Assembly: GCF_000373925.1 (NCBI RefSeq)
Contig: NZ_KB892757.1
Coordinates: 40,618 to 104,617 of the forward strand
Direction: 5' to 3'
Origin: Actinopolymorpha alba DSM 45243
GTDB taxonomy: Bacteria > Actinomycetota > Actinomycetes > Propionibacteriales > Actinopolymorphaceae
DNA: 64,000 nucleotides
Position 1 is the first letter of the stretch, and each line of letters opens with the position of its first letter. The notes under the pieces are model-generated. The model was not told where the DNA came from. It searched no databases and was given only the letters and a program-made list of their open reading frames with translations. Made by a program: the position numbers and the translations under genes. Of this stretch, positions 32,233 to 41,214 are shown one piece after another.

Positions 32233-34312
32233 GGACGAGATCAGCTGGACACTGACGGATCACGGTGACCGGCAGCGACTGGAGTTGGTGGAGACGGCAG
32301 CGGGCGGGACGCTGCGACTGTCGTGCACGGGTGAGGCGTCGGCGTACGTCGAGATGGACCTCAGGAGATTCCTCACCATGTCGACGGGTCGGCCCTGGCG
32401 GCTCGACTTCCCAGCGTTGCGGGATGTCCGGATCCGTCGAGCAGGAGCTGCCCTTGTGGTGTCCTGCGGGCAAGGGGACCTTGCGGTCGAGATCACCCTG
32501 GCGTTCGGCGCCGACGACGTGCTGCACGGTGAGGTGTCGTGGCGGAACCCCGGCCAGGTTCCTCTCACCGAGGTCGCCGTCGGTGTGGCGCTGGAGCTCC
32601 CCGAGATGGTCGGCGAGAAGGTGACGATCCCGCAGGTCCTCTACAACAACAATCCGTCGGCCGCGACCGACCGGATCGTCCCGAAGTTGGGGGTGGGGCC
32701 CACGGGTGGACTGGTCTGCGAGGAACACCGCCTGCCCATACCCGGTGTGAACGTCGAATGGAACGCCGGCGGAACGCCGCGACACCTCAGCTTCCTCTCC
32801 TTCCCGTCGTACGTGCGGCGAGCTGACGGCATGGTGCAGTACGGCGCGCTGGGTGCCGTGCGCAAGGAACGCTTGACGCTGGTGGCGACCAGTGGGCCGG
32901 TGATGTTCAACGGGCACGCGGATGTCGCTTACGTGCACAAGAGCCGGACGGCTCCCACCGATGACGGCTATCTCGAGGTCCTGCCCGGCGCCAGCGTGAC
33001 CAAGAGCTACGCCTGGTCGTGGGGTCGGCATACCCGGCCGGGCCACGGCTTTCGGGAGCTGGTGCGCACCGGCCGGCGCCTCTTCAACGAGGAGGGCGCC
33101 GCGCCGCTCAGCCTGGACGAGATCATCGGGTACAAACGGGCGGCGCTGGATGATCGATGGACAGTCGCTGGCGCCGCGGCAGGTTACGTGAAGTTCAATG
33201 CGGGCAACGCGTTCGGCGCGTCCGACAAGCGGTCTCCGCACCTCATGTACGGCTGGACCGGGCAGTGCCTGAAGCTTGCGTGGTGTGACGCCGCGATCGG
33301 TCTGGCGACGAAAGATCGAAGCAGGGTCGAGCGCTGTCGACGTGCGGTCGACTTCTACCTGTGGGGCAGCGTGACCCCGGTGCGGGGTCTGCGGATGAGC
33401 ACCTACTGGCTGGAGGAAGGGCGTTGGTCGGCGTTCGCCCGGGACGGCCGGGAGGTGATCTCGAGCCGGGCGTACGGGGAGACGATGTGCGACCTGGCCG
33501 ACATCATCGGGTTGTTCCGCGCCCATGGGGAGTCCGTGCCCGCTGCGTGGGTGGCCGCACTGCGCGACAGTGCGAACTTCTTCGCGACCGGGATATTGCC
33601 AACCGGACTCCTGCCCGCCGGCTGGTTACTCGACGGCAGTCCTGCCTCCGATCTCGTTTGTTCTGCCGGGCTCCCCGCCGTCGTCGCGCTCGTGAAGGCC
33701 CACCACATCACGGGTGACCGCGACTACGCCGCCCGGGCGCAGGCGCTGGCCGAGCATTACTACGAGACCCATGCCCGCACCTTCGACCGGCCGTTCGCGC
33801 ACTCGACGCTCGACGCGGCCTGCGAGGACAAGGAAGGCGGGATCTACTTCTTCCTGTGTGCGTACGAACTCCTCGCGCAGACCGGTGAGGAGCGCTATCG
33901 AGCCTGGGCGGAGGTGGCGGTCGACTGGCTCCTCACCTTCGTCTACGTGTGGAACCCTGAGTACGACGAGGGCGCACCGTTGCGCGAACGCCGCTTCTCC
34001 GCGGTCGGCTGGCCGGGCGTGAGCGTCCAGAACCACCACGTCGACGTCTTCTTCCCGGTCTCGGAGCTGTGGGACTTCGGCCGGCTGGTCGGGCGTTCCG
34101 ACTACACCGAACTGGCTGAGCGGATGATCCACGCGATGGGGCAGGGGATCTCTACGAGGAAGGGGGAGTGGGGCTTCGACCTGCTCGGCGAACAGGCCGA
34201 AGCGTTCTTCCCGACGAACTGGCAGGCGCGTGGCACGAGCAACACCTGGAACCCCTCCTGGGTGATCGCGCAGGTGCTCTACCACGCCTGGCGGATCAGG
34301 GCCGCCCGCTGA
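32162..34312 (+). CDS. Large protein with putative (alpha/alpha)6-barrel, glycan-related, family unknown
   Basis: A 716-residue protein I do not recognise by family. The first 330 residues are beta-rich (EISWTLTDHGDRQRLELVE, EVSWRNPGQVPLTEVAVGVAL). The rest has repeated helical pairs with aromatic, His and acidic residues, as in (alpha/alpha)6 toroid hydrolases: LMYGWTGQCLKLAWCDAAIGL, ITGDRDYAARAQALAEHYYETHAR, DAACEDKEGGIYFFLCAYELL and GVSVQNHHVDVFFPVSELWDF. No signal peptide. GTG 32162 lies 71 bases inside the previous gene; GTG 32171 is an alternative. Position at the end of the importer and hydrolase run suggests it trims imported oligosaccharides. Confidence 0.6.
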   Translation: MSSVSNFPGSSTTPCGSAEPTGPEDEISWTLTDHGDRQRLELVETAAGGTLRLSCTGEASAYVEMDLRRFLTMSTGRPWRLDFPALRDVRIRRAGAALVVSCGQGDLAVEITLAFGADDVLHGEVSWRNPGQVPLTEVAVGVALELPEMVGEKVTIPQVLYNNNPSAATDRIVPKLGVGPTGGLVCEEHRLPIPGVNVEWNAGGTPRHLSFLSFPSYVRRADGMVQYGALGAVRKERLTLVATSGPVMFNGHADVAYVHKSRTAPTDDGYLEVLPGASVTKSYAWSWGRHTRPGHGFRELVRTGRRLFNEEGAAPLSLDEIIGYKRAALDDRWTVAGAAAGYVKFNAGNAFGASDKRSPHLMYGWTGQCLKLAWCDAAIGLATKDRSRVERCRRAVDFYLWGSVTPVRGLRMSTYWLEEGRWSAFARDGREVISSRAYGETMCDLADIIGLFRAHGESVPAAWVAALRDSANFFATGILPTGLLPAGWLLDGSPASDLVCSAGLPAVVALVKAHHITGDRDYAARAQALAEHYYETHARTFDRPFAHSTLDAACEDKEGGIYFFLCAYELLAQTGEERYRAWAEVAVDWLLTFVYVWNPEYDEGAPLRERRFSAVGWPGVSVQNHHVDVFFPVSELWDFGRLVGRSDYTELAERMIHAMGQGISTRKGEWGFDLLGEQAEAFFPTNWQARGTSNTWNPSWVIAQVLYHAWRIRAAR

Positions 34313-35828
34313 GCAACTTCCTGCGGTGTACCGCAATCGCCACCCCGAGGGCGAGGGTGGCATATCCGCAGGTCACGGCCAACCCTGCCGATGGCGGGAG
34401 CGGGTAATAGCCCCCGAGCAGTGACTGGTCCACGTCCACATGTGCGAACGTGGGGACGCTCTGCGTGATCGCGAACCCAGCGGCAGGGGTGATCATCAGC
34501 AGCCATGGCACCAGACCCGCGGTCGCCAGCAGGTAGGGCACGACGACCAGCGCGGTGGCCAGCCCGACGGCGACGATGCCTCGCTTGACCAGCGCGGCTA
34601 GGCCCAAAGCCAGCACGGCGGCGGCCGCGGCCAGCGCCGCATAGCCGACGATCACCCGGAGTTCGGTACCCAGGGTGATCGGCTGAACCGGGTTCTGATT
34701 GGCACGCAACATCGCCAGGCCGACAGGGACCACGACCCCCGAGGCCACCAGCCCCGCCACGAACGCGACTGCGCCGACCACCGCGGCCTTGGCCGCCAGC
34801 AGCCGCCCTGGATGCGGTGCGGCCAGAGGGCTGCTCCTGATCGGCCCCCGCCGGTGTTCCGCCGTGAAGAACATGACCGCCGCCACGAGCACCGGGATCA
34901 GCCCCACGCCCCCGCCGATCAGCATGAGGTCAGCGCGCAGACCGCCCTCCACCGTGGCGGGCCCGATGTCACCGCCCCCGGTCACGATGAGCTTGTCGCC
35001 GGACTCGACGACCCGGCCCGGGTGATGCGGGGTCCTGCCGTCCGACTCCATGGAGACGCCGACGTCGTCGCGGCGCCACGAACCGTTCGCGCCCTGCAGC
35101 TTGATCTGGTCGAAGGTGGCGGTGGCCTGGGCGAAGGCTTTCGCCATCTCCCACAAGACGCCTGGTGAGGTGGCGAACAGCCCGATCTCGACTGTCTCTG
35201 GCAGCCCGGTCAGCTTGACTGTGCTGACCTCGGTCCATGTCTTGCCGTCGTCTGACTCGTGGCCGGTGATGGTGTCCCCCGACCTGGTCAGCCGCAGCCA
35301 CTGCGGTCCATTGTGAGGACCGCCGGCCACGTCGTGGATGTAGTTGTGCTGCATCCGCACGCCGTGATGTCCGGTGAGCATGACGGCGGCATACGGTGTG
35401 CCCTGCTTGAGGCTCTGCCTGACGAGGAGCCCGGCCTTCGCCCACGGCACCACCCCCTCCTTGACGTTGCGCACCCCGGGTACGGCGTCCGGCAGCCGGA
35501 TCTGCCCGGTCATGTCCGACACTCGGGCGGTGATGCTGCCGTTCCCCTTGAGTGGCTGGTGCACGAAGTAGTACCTGTCGTTGACCGCTATGCCATCGGG
35601 TCCCACCAAAGGCGCGGGGCAGGCGCCCTCGCCCTTCCCGGTCACGCAGGTGCTGCGGACGCCCCCGGCGATCAGCAGTCCGAGCGACACGGTGACCAGC
35701 ACGGAGGCCGCCATGGTGAGAACCCAGCCGCGTACGGTGCGGAACTTGGTCCACTCCTCCTGCAGCAACTGGGGGAAGCCGTCTCGCACGACCCGTTGGC
35801 CGGATCGGTAAGGCGTAGATGGAGTCAT
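34296..35828 (-). CDS. ABC-2-type permease-like membrane protein with an embedded beta-sandwich domain
   Basis: A 510-residue membrane protein. One segment (GWVLTMAASVLVTVSLGLLIAGGV) is followed by an outside domain of about 220 residues that resembles DUF1349/concanavalin-like folds (YYFVHQPLKGNGSITARVSDM, AKAGLLVRQSLKQGTPYAAVMLTGHHG, WLRLTRSGDTITGHESDDGKTW). Then come six or so membrane segments (LMLIGGGVGLIPVLVAAVMFF and on). Such proteins usually pair with an ABC ATPase, but none is adjacent. It is divergent from a two-component system, which may control it. The 3' end overlaps the convergent (alpha/alpha)6 gene by 17 bases. ATG 35828 is preferred; longer frames run through the 41-base palindrome. 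Confidence 0.6.
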   Translation of the reverse strand: MTPSTPYRSGQRVVRDGFPQLLQEEWTKFRTVRGWVLTMAASVLVTVSLGLLIAGGVRSTCVTGKGEGACPAPLVGPDGIAVNDRYYFVHQPLKGNGSITARVSDMTGQIRLPDAVPGVRNVKEGVVPWAKAGLLVRQSLKQGTPYAAVMLTGHHGVRMQHNYIHDVAGGPHNGPQWLRLTRSGDTITGHESDDGKTWTEVSTVKLTGLPETVEIGLFATSPGVLWEMAKAFAQATATFDQIKLQGANGSWRRDDVGVSMESDGRTPHHPGRVVESGDKLIVTGGGDIGPATVEGGLRADLMLIGGGVGLIPVLVAAVMFFTAEHRRGPIRSSPLAAPHPGRLLAAKAAVVGAVAFVAGLVASGVVVPVGLAMLRANQNPVQPITLGTELRVIVGYAALAAAAAVLALGLAALVKRGIVAVGLATALVVVPYLLATAGLVPWLLMITPAAGFAITQSVPTFAHVDVDQSLLGGYYPLPPSAGLAVTCGYATLALGVAIAVHRRKLLSGRP

Positions 35829-35851
35829 GCCGACGGTTGTACGCGGCACCC

Positions 35852-35892
35852 GGTTCCAGCCGGGTCGCAGCGGCTGCGACCCGGCTGGAACC
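35852..35892. repeat. Perfect 41-base palindrome between permease and two-component genes
   Basis: Twenty-base arms (35852-35871 and 35873-35892) are exact reverse complements around a single G at 35872. The 5' arm begins GGTTCCAGCC and ends GTCGCAGC. It lies in the 145-base divergent gap, so it is in the leader or promoter zone of both sides rather than at a gene end. It could be a large operator, a cruciform, or a transcript hairpin. Confidence 0.8.
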
Positions 35893-35973
35893 CGAGATCT
35901 GGCATCGTCAAACCATGGCACCTCGACCCGACCGCCGGTTTGGCCGCCCCGCCCGCACGACGACCGGCGGTGA

Positions 35974-36642
35974 GTGGCGGTGAGGATCCTCGTCGTCGAG
36001 GACTTCGAGGTCCTCGCTCGCTCCATCGGAACCGGGCTGCGCCGCGAGGGCATGGCCGTCGACGTCGTCCTGGATGGAACCACCGCCCTCGACCGCCTGG
36101 TCGCCACCCGCTACGACGTGGTGATCCTCGACCGCGACCTGCCCGGGGTCCACGGGGACGAGATCTGCCGGCGACTCGCTCACGGTCGCTGTGAGACCCG
36201 CGTACTGATGCTCACCGCCTCCGGCACGATCGAGGACCGCGTCGACGGGCTCAGCCTCGGCGCCGACGACTACCTGCCCAAGCCCTTCGCGTTCGCCGAA
36301 CTGGTCGCCCGCGTCCGTGCCCTGGCCCGCCGCGCTACCCCGCCGCTACCGCCCACCCTGGTATGCGGGGACATCACCCTCGATCCGGCCCGCCGTATCG
36401 CGTTTCGGGCCGGCAGGCGCCTTGAACTGAGCCCCAGGGAGTTCGCCCTCCTCGAATGCCTGCTCGCCGTACCTGGCCTGGTCATCTCAGCTGAGGAACT
36501 GCTTGAACGCGTCTGGGATGAGGCCACCGACCCCTTCAGCAGTGCCGTCAAGCACACCATGCACCGGTTACGGGCCAAGCTCGGCGACCCGCCCGTGATC
36601 GAGACCATCCGCGAAGCCGGCTACCGCATCGGACCGTCATGA
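35974..36642 (+). CDS. OmpR/PhoB-family response regulator
   Basis: A 222-residue regulator. Receiver domain residues 4-115 with acidic pocket (VVEDFE), phospho-acceptor Asp53 (ILDRDLPG), Thr/Ser in MLTASG and Lys in LPKPFAF. Winged-helix effector domain about 125-220 (LVCGDITLDPARRIAFRAG, LSPREFALLECLL, VKHTMHRLRAKLGDPPVIETIREAGYRIG). GTG 35974 or GTG 35980 may be used. Stop overlaps the kinase start (ATGA). Likely controls the divergent membrane protein. Confidence 0.93.
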   Translation: MAVRILVVEDFEVLARSIGTGLRREGMAVDVVLDGTTALDRLVATRYDVVILDRDLPGVHGDEICRRLAHGRCETRVLMLTASGTIEDRVDGLSLGADDYLPKPFAFAELVARVRALARRATPPLPPTLVCGDITLDPARRIAFRAGRRLELSPREFALLECLLAVPGLVISAEELLERVWDEATDPFSSAVKHTMHRLRAKLGDPPVIETIREAGYRIGPS

Positions 36643-37757
36643 CCTCCCAGCAGTTCGCCAGAAGGTCCTTGCAGACGCGGCTCGCGCTCGCCTACGCGGC
36701 GGGCATCTACGCCGCCGGGGTCTTGGTGCTCGTATTCGTCGACGTCCCGCTCGCCAGCATCCAGGCGGCCAAACCCAAAGGCCACCCCTCATCGAGCGCG
36801 ATCACCGAAACCGGGCCCGGGTTCAGCCTGCCCCAACTCCTCATGGGATCGGCCGTCGCCCTGGTCATTCTGATTCCCATCGCCCTGGCCCTCGGCTGGT
36901 ACGTCGCCGGCCGGTTCCTGCACCCGCTGCGCGCCATCACCGCCAACGCCAAAGTCATCTCCGCCGGAGACCTCCACCGGCGCCTTGACCTCGGCGAGCC
37001 CACGGACGAGCTGACCGAACTCGGCCACACCCTCGACGACCTGTTCGCCCGCCTGCAAGCGTCCTTCGACGCCCAACGCCGCTTCGTCGCCAACGCCTCC
37101 CACGAGTTGCGCACCCCTCTCGCCGGCCTGCGCACCCTCCTTGAAGTCGCCCTCGCCGACCCCGATGCCGACACCGACACCCTGCGCGCGGCCTGCCAGG
37201 AGGCCCTCGCTCTGGGCGGACACCAGGAGCGACTCGTCCAAGCACTGCTCGCCCTGGCCACCAGCGAGCGCGGCGTCACCCGCTGGGACACCATCGACCT
37301 CGCCCACATCGTCGAAGGAGTGCTCGCCTCCCGCCGCGGCCAGGCAACGGAGACAGGCATTGACCTTGCCGGACACCTAACGCCGTCAGTGATGGCCGGG
37401 GACCCGAGACTGATCGAAAGCCTCGTCGCCAACCTCATCGACAACGCCATCCGCCACAACCACAAAGACGGGCACGTAAAGATCACTACTCAGACCTCAG
37501 GCACGCAGGTGGCCCTTACGGTCACCAACAGCGGGCCAGCCATAGCGGACAACCAGATCCAGCGACTCTTTCAACCCTTCCAGAAAATGGCGCCTGATCG
37601 TAACGGCCGCCGTGACGGCTACGGTCTCGGCCTCGCCATCGTCAATGCGGTCACGCAAGCTCACCACGCAACCCTCACCGCCAGCGCACGCCCCGAAGGC
37701 GGCCTGTCCATCACCGTGCGGTTCGCGCACGGAACTCATCCGATCCTTCCCGAATAG
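36639..37757 (+). CDS. Sensor histidine kinase (HAMP, HisKA, HATPase)
   Basis: A 372-residue kinase with two membrane segments (about 15-36 and 66-95) enclosing a short outside loop of about 30 residues, a HAMP linker (RFLHPLRAITANAKVISAGDL), phospho-acceptor His155 in FVANASHELRTPL, and an ATPase domain with N-box NLIDNAIRHN and G-boxes GYGLGLAIV. The short outer loop suggests sensing of membrane or cell-wall stress, as in BaeS or CseC-like kinases, rather than a soluble sugar. Coupled to the response regulator by a 4-base overlap. Confidence 0.92.
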   Translation: MTSQQFARRSLQTRLALAYAAGIYAAGVLVLVFVDVPLASIQAAKPKGHPSSSAITETGPGFSLPQLLMGSAVALVILIPIALALGWYVAGRFLHPLRAITANAKVISAGDLHRRLDLGEPTDELTELGHTLDDLFARLQASFDAQRRFVANASHELRTPLAGLRTLLEVALADPDADTDTLRAACQEALALGGHQERLVQALLALATSERGVTRWDTIDLAHIVEGVLASRRGQATETGIDLAGHLTPSVMAGDPRLIESLVANLIDNAIRHNHKDGHVKITTQTSGTQVALTVTNSGPAIADNQIQRLFQPFQKMAPDRNGRRDGYGLGLAIVNAVTQAHHATLTASARPEGGLSITVRFAHGTHPILPE

Positions 37758-37777
37758 CTGCCGATTGCGGTTATCCG

Positions 37778-39070
37778 CTACATCGGCAGGAAGTCTTCGG
37801 GTGTGACCGCTCGACCGTTGACCGTGACGCCTTCCAAGCTCAGCCCGTCGACGCTTGTCGTGATGCTTTCTTGGGCCATCACGGCGAACTCGCAATGGTC
37901 GAGCGTGACGTCGTGCACGGGATTTCCGGCGTTGCCGGCGATGTACCACGCCCGAGGTCCAGACCGCGCGACCAGACCGGTGACGCGAATGCCGCGCACA
38001 TCGGGGTAGTGGCTGCCGGAATCCACCCGGGCATAGTCGAGGGCGATCTCGAGCACCGATTCGGCAACCGTGCCGCAGGAGATGTCGCGGAACTCGATGT
38101 CGCGAACGAAGCCGCCGCGTTCCGGGTTGGACTTGATCCGCAACGCGCGAGCAAGGCGTGGGCTGTCCATGCGGCAGTCCCGAGCCAGCACGTTGCGGAT
38201 GCCGCCAGTGGTCTCGCTGCCGATCGTGACGCCACCGTGGCCGTCCCGCATCTCGCAGTTCTCGATCAGGACGTTCTCGCAGGGAGCGTTGATCCGGCGA
38301 CCGTCCGCGCCCTTTCCAGCCTTGATCGCGATGCAGTCATCGCCGGTGTTGAAGGTGCACCCACGGATGAGGACGTCGATGCAGGATTCCGGATTGCAGC
38401 CGTCGTTGTTGGGCCCACGCGGGCTGTCGACCACCACGTCCTGGACGATGACGTTGCGGCAGAGCACCGGATGGATGGTCCACATCGGCGAGTTCGTGAC
38501 GGTGACGCCCTCGACCAGGACGTTGGTGCATCGGTAGAACTGCAGGAACTGCGGGCGAAGGTGGTGCCCAGCGCCGAAGACCCGCTTCTCGACCGGGACC
38601 CCGCGCTCGGCCCAGTCGTTCAGCCTGGCCTTGTCGCCGAACTCCTCCCGCCCACCGCGGCGTACCCAGTTCCACCAGTGGTCATCGTCGGCCCGCCCGT
38701 CGATCACTCCCGCGCCGGTGACGGCGACGTTCGTGCGCTCGTAGGCGTAGATGAACGGCGAGTAGTTGAGGAGTTCGACGCCTTCGTAGCGAGTGTGGAC
38801 GACCGGGAGGTAGTCCTGCGGGTCACGGCTGAACGCGAGCGTGGCGCCGGCCGCGAGATGGAGGTCGATCCGGTCACGTAGGTGGATCGCGCCGGTGACG
38901 AAAATGCCCGGCGGCACGACCACCCGGCCACCACCGGCGTCGGCACACTCGTTGATCGCCGCGCGGAACGCCGGTGTGCTGTCGGTCTGGCCGTCCCCGA
39001 TCGCACCGTAGTCGGTGACGATCACGGTGCGGTCAGGGAAGGTCGGTCGTTGGGTACGTGAAGTGCACAT
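37778..39070 (-). CDS. GH28 polygalacturonase / exo-galacturonidase, intracellular
   Basis: A 430-residue right-handed beta-helix hydrolase of family GH28, which cleaves alpha-1,4-linked galacturonate with inversion. The four signature sites are present: NDGCNPESC (222-230, NPES for the common NTDG), TGDDC (242-246, catalytic Asp pair), GHGG (277-280, catalytic His278) and RIK (311-313). N-terminus VTDYGAIGDGQTDSTPAF is typical of bacterial exo-acting members. There is no signal peptide, consistent with exo-action on imported oligogalacturonides. ATG at 39070 has GGAAGG 6 bases upstream. The frameshifted enolase gene ends 2 bases upstream, so both share an operon. Confidence 0.92.
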   Translation of the reverse strand: MCTSRTQRPTFPDRTVIVTDYGAIGDGQTDSTPAFRAAINECADAGGGRVVVPPGIFVTGAIHLRDRIDLHLAAGATLAFSRDPQDYLPVVHTRYEGVELLNYSPFIYAYERTNVAVTGAGVIDGRADDDHWWNWVRRGGREEFGDKARLNDWAERGVPVEKRVFGAGHHLRPQFLQFYRCTNVLVEGVTVTNSPMWTIHPVLCRNVIVQDVVVDSPRGPNNDGCNPESCIDVLIRGCTFNTGDDCIAIKAGKGADGRRINAPCENVLIENCEMRDGHGGVTIGSETTGGIRNVLARDCRMDSPRLARALRIKSNPERGGFVRDIEFRDISCGTVAESVLEIALDYARVDSGSHYPDVRGIRVTGLVARSGPRAWYIAGNAGNPVHDVTLDHCEFAVMAQESITTSVDGLSLEGVTVNGRAVTPEDFLPM

Positions 39071-39071
39071 C

Positions 39072-40135
39072 TCAGACCTTCCAGGGAACGTGGGGAAGTT
39101 CCTGAAGCGTGCCGGTGCCAGGTGTCGTGGGGGCGTGCACCAGTCCGTGGGCGTCCACGCAGGACTCCCGGACGACCGGGTTGGTCCAGACCAGGGACTC
39201 GTAGTAGGTGGTGTTCGGGATTGCCATGCAGAGGTTCCGGTGGGCCGCGCCCATACCGTGCACCTCGGCGCGCAGCCCGAACGACTCGGCGAGATGGGCG
39301 ATCCGCAGCGCGCCGGTGACGCCGCCCTTCAGCATCGTCGAAACGCGGACGTACGTCGCGCAGCCGGATCCGGTGAAGTCGGCGGTGTTGAAGTGGGCGC
39401 CGTCGGAGGTCTCGGCGACCAGCAAGGGCACCTTGACGCGTTCGGAAAGCCAGCGGTAGGCGGTGATGCTGAACTCCCGCATGGGTTCCTCGTACCACCG
39501 GTAGCCGGCCTCGTCGAGGGCATGTCCGAGATAGATGGCGTCGGCCAGATCGAATCCGGCCGAGCCGTCGTACATCAGGTCGACGTCGGCACCCACGTGC
39601 TGGCGCAGCGCCACGCACAGCCGCGCGTCCCGCCGGGCGTCGCCCCAGGCATGCAGCTTCAGGGCGGGATAGCCGAGCTCGAGACACTGGTCGGCGATGT
39701 CGAGGTACTCCTCGATGGAGCCGAACGTCGTGGTGCTCGGTACGCCGGAATGGCGGAACGGAAGGACCCCAGCAGTTGGTGCAGCGGGAGTCCGGCGGCC
39801 TTTCCGGCGATGTCCCACAGCGCCTCGTCGACCAGGCCGAAGGTGTAGAGCGGAAACTCCTCGACCCGGTCAAGCTCCCACAACCGGTGCCAGAGAAACT
39901 CCCGTGCCAACGGGTCGGCGCCAAGAAGCTCGGCACGCAACCGCCGGTTGACAAGGTCCTCCAGAATCGCGCCACGACGGGTGTAGGCAATGCCGTCGAT
40001 GCCTTCGTCCGTGCGGATCCGCAACACCCCGGCGGTGTGGGCGGGCTCGGAGCCGGGCAGGCCATCCCGCCAGGCAAACGGCGAGGCAACGGCGGGGACG
40101 TCGAGGAGATACGTCTCCACGGCATCGATCTTCAT
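39072..40135 (-). pseudogene. Enolase-superfamily sugar-acid dehydratase/racemase, interrupted by a frameshift
   Basis: Two frames together make one enolase-superfamily protein of about 354 residues. The first (start 40135, MKIDAVETYLLDVP to SAIPAYRA) reads in register with relatives until about position 39740. The remainder continues in another frame (TTTFGSIEEYLDIADQCLELGYPALKLHAWGD). A single missing base near GTACCGAGC would join them. The barrel carries acid/base and metal residues: Lys in ALKLHAWG, Asp in MYDGSAGF, Glu in WYEEPM, Glu in VAETSDG and His in AEVHGMG. A GGAGG site precedes the ATG. It is either a recent pseudogene or a sequencing error. A role on galactarate or another aldonate is a guess. 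Confidence 0.75.
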
Positions 40136-40337
40136 CGAACCTCCACGATGGTTGGTGCGAGCTTCTACGAGCGTGGCCGCAGTCGGTACGTCGTACCCCG
40201 CTCAGTGTCGAACTCCACCACAGTGGGTTCGGGTCGCACGACTTCGACCTGGCCGCCGGGGAGCTGGGCCGCCGGCCGGCACCTGGACGCTACGAGCGAG
40301 TGAGCAGGCCGTCAAGAGCTTAATCCGATGAAGGCCA

Positions 40338-40356
40338 CACTTCGTCAGATGAAGTG
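40338..40356. promoter_or_regulatory. 19-base palindromic operator, likely for the adjacent GntR regulator
   Basis: CACTTCGTCAGATGAAGTG pairs at eight of nine positions around a central A. A half site GATGAAG recurs at 40327-40333. It sits 53 bases before the GntR start in the 273-base divergent region upstream of the enolase/GH28 operon; the rest of this region shows no gene. FCD regulators commonly bind palindromes of this size. Confidence 0.6.
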
Positions 40357-40408
40357 ATAGCCAGAGCAGGAACGCCCGCAGTAGGCTTTCGCAGGCGAGA
40401 AGGACCAG

Positions 40409-41206
40409 GTGACGTCCTCCGATCTCGCGGAGGGCGCACCTCGCGGAAAGGACGGTGGGCGAGTGGACAATCGTGCGTTTCCAGAGCGGTCCCGGCACAG
40501 CCAGGTCGTGCAGACGCTTGGCCGGCAGATCGTCCGCGGCGACCGCGAGACCGGTAGTCCACTGCCGATCGAGGATCGCCTCGTCACCGAGTTGGGCGTC
40601 GGACGGTCGGCGGTGCGCGAGGGCGTCAAGATCCTTGTGGGCAAGGGACTTCTCGAGACCCGCACGAGCGCGGGCACCCTGGTGCGGGCCCGGGACTCCT
40701 GGAGCCTCCTCGACCCCGACGTACTCCGCTGGCGGTTCGTCTCTGACCCGGAGCCACGCGACATCAAGATCCTGGCCGACCTTCGGGTGGCGCTCGAGCC
40801 GGGCGCGGCCCGGGTCGCAGCCGAGCGGGCCGATGCGGCCGCCAACCAACGCATCGCGGAGACCCTGGCGGCGCTCTACGCGACCACGGACGACCCGGAT
40901 GCGTTCATCGAGGCCGACCTGGCTTTCCACCGGGCTGTCTTCGCGGCGAGCGACAACGACCTGTTGCTCTATCTCTACGAAGTGATCAGCATCGCGCTGC
41001 GTTCGGTACGCCAGGTCCACACTCGCGCCATCAAGCACAACAAGGAAACCCTCCCCAACCACGAACGCGTCGCCGTCGCCATCCGGCGTGGCCACCATCG
41101 CAAGGCGGAGGAGGCCATGCGGGAGGTGGTCGAGGTCGCCCGTGCCGACGCGGAGGACCAGATCCTGTGCTGCGGCCAGGCGCCGTCAACACCCACGAAG
41201 GAGTGA
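40409..41206 (+). CDS. GntR-family regulator (FadR/FCD type)
   Basis: A 265-residue regulator with winged HTH at about 30-95 (HSQVVQTLGRQIVRGD, LPIEDRLVTELGVGRSAVREGVKILVGKGLLE) and an FCD domain (FIEADLAFHRAVFAASDND, AIKHNKETLPNHERVAVAIRRGHH). The phrase LLDPDVLRWRF is common in regulators of sugar-acid genes such as galactonate and glucarate operons. GTG 40409 follows AAGGA; GTG 40463 is possible. Divergent from the enolase-GH28 operon, which it probably represses through the 40338 palindrome. Confidence 0.88.
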   Translation: MTSSDLAEGAPRGKDGGRVDNRAFPERSRHSQVVQTLGRQIVRGDRETGSPLPIEDRLVTELGVGRSAVREGVKILVGKGLLETRTSAGTLVRARDSWSLLDPDVLRWRFVSDPEPRDIKILADLRVALEPGAARVAAERADAAANQRIAETLAALYATTDDPDAFIEADLAFHRAVFAASDNDLLLYLYEVISIALRSVRQVHTRAIKHNKETLPNHERVAVAIRRGHHRKAEEAMREVVEVARADAEDQILCCGQAPSTPTKE

Positions 41207-41214
41207 GGACGCGC

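Noticed and set aside
31871-33526. A 551-codon minus-strand open frame
   Set aside because: Antisense to the second DUF4038 gene and the (alpha/alpha)6 gene; composition is typical of a shadow.
35829-36107. N-terminal extension of the orphan permease through the palindrome
   Set aside because: The frame is open but low-complexity and antisense to the response regulator start; the inner ATG at 35828 begins near the first membrane segment.
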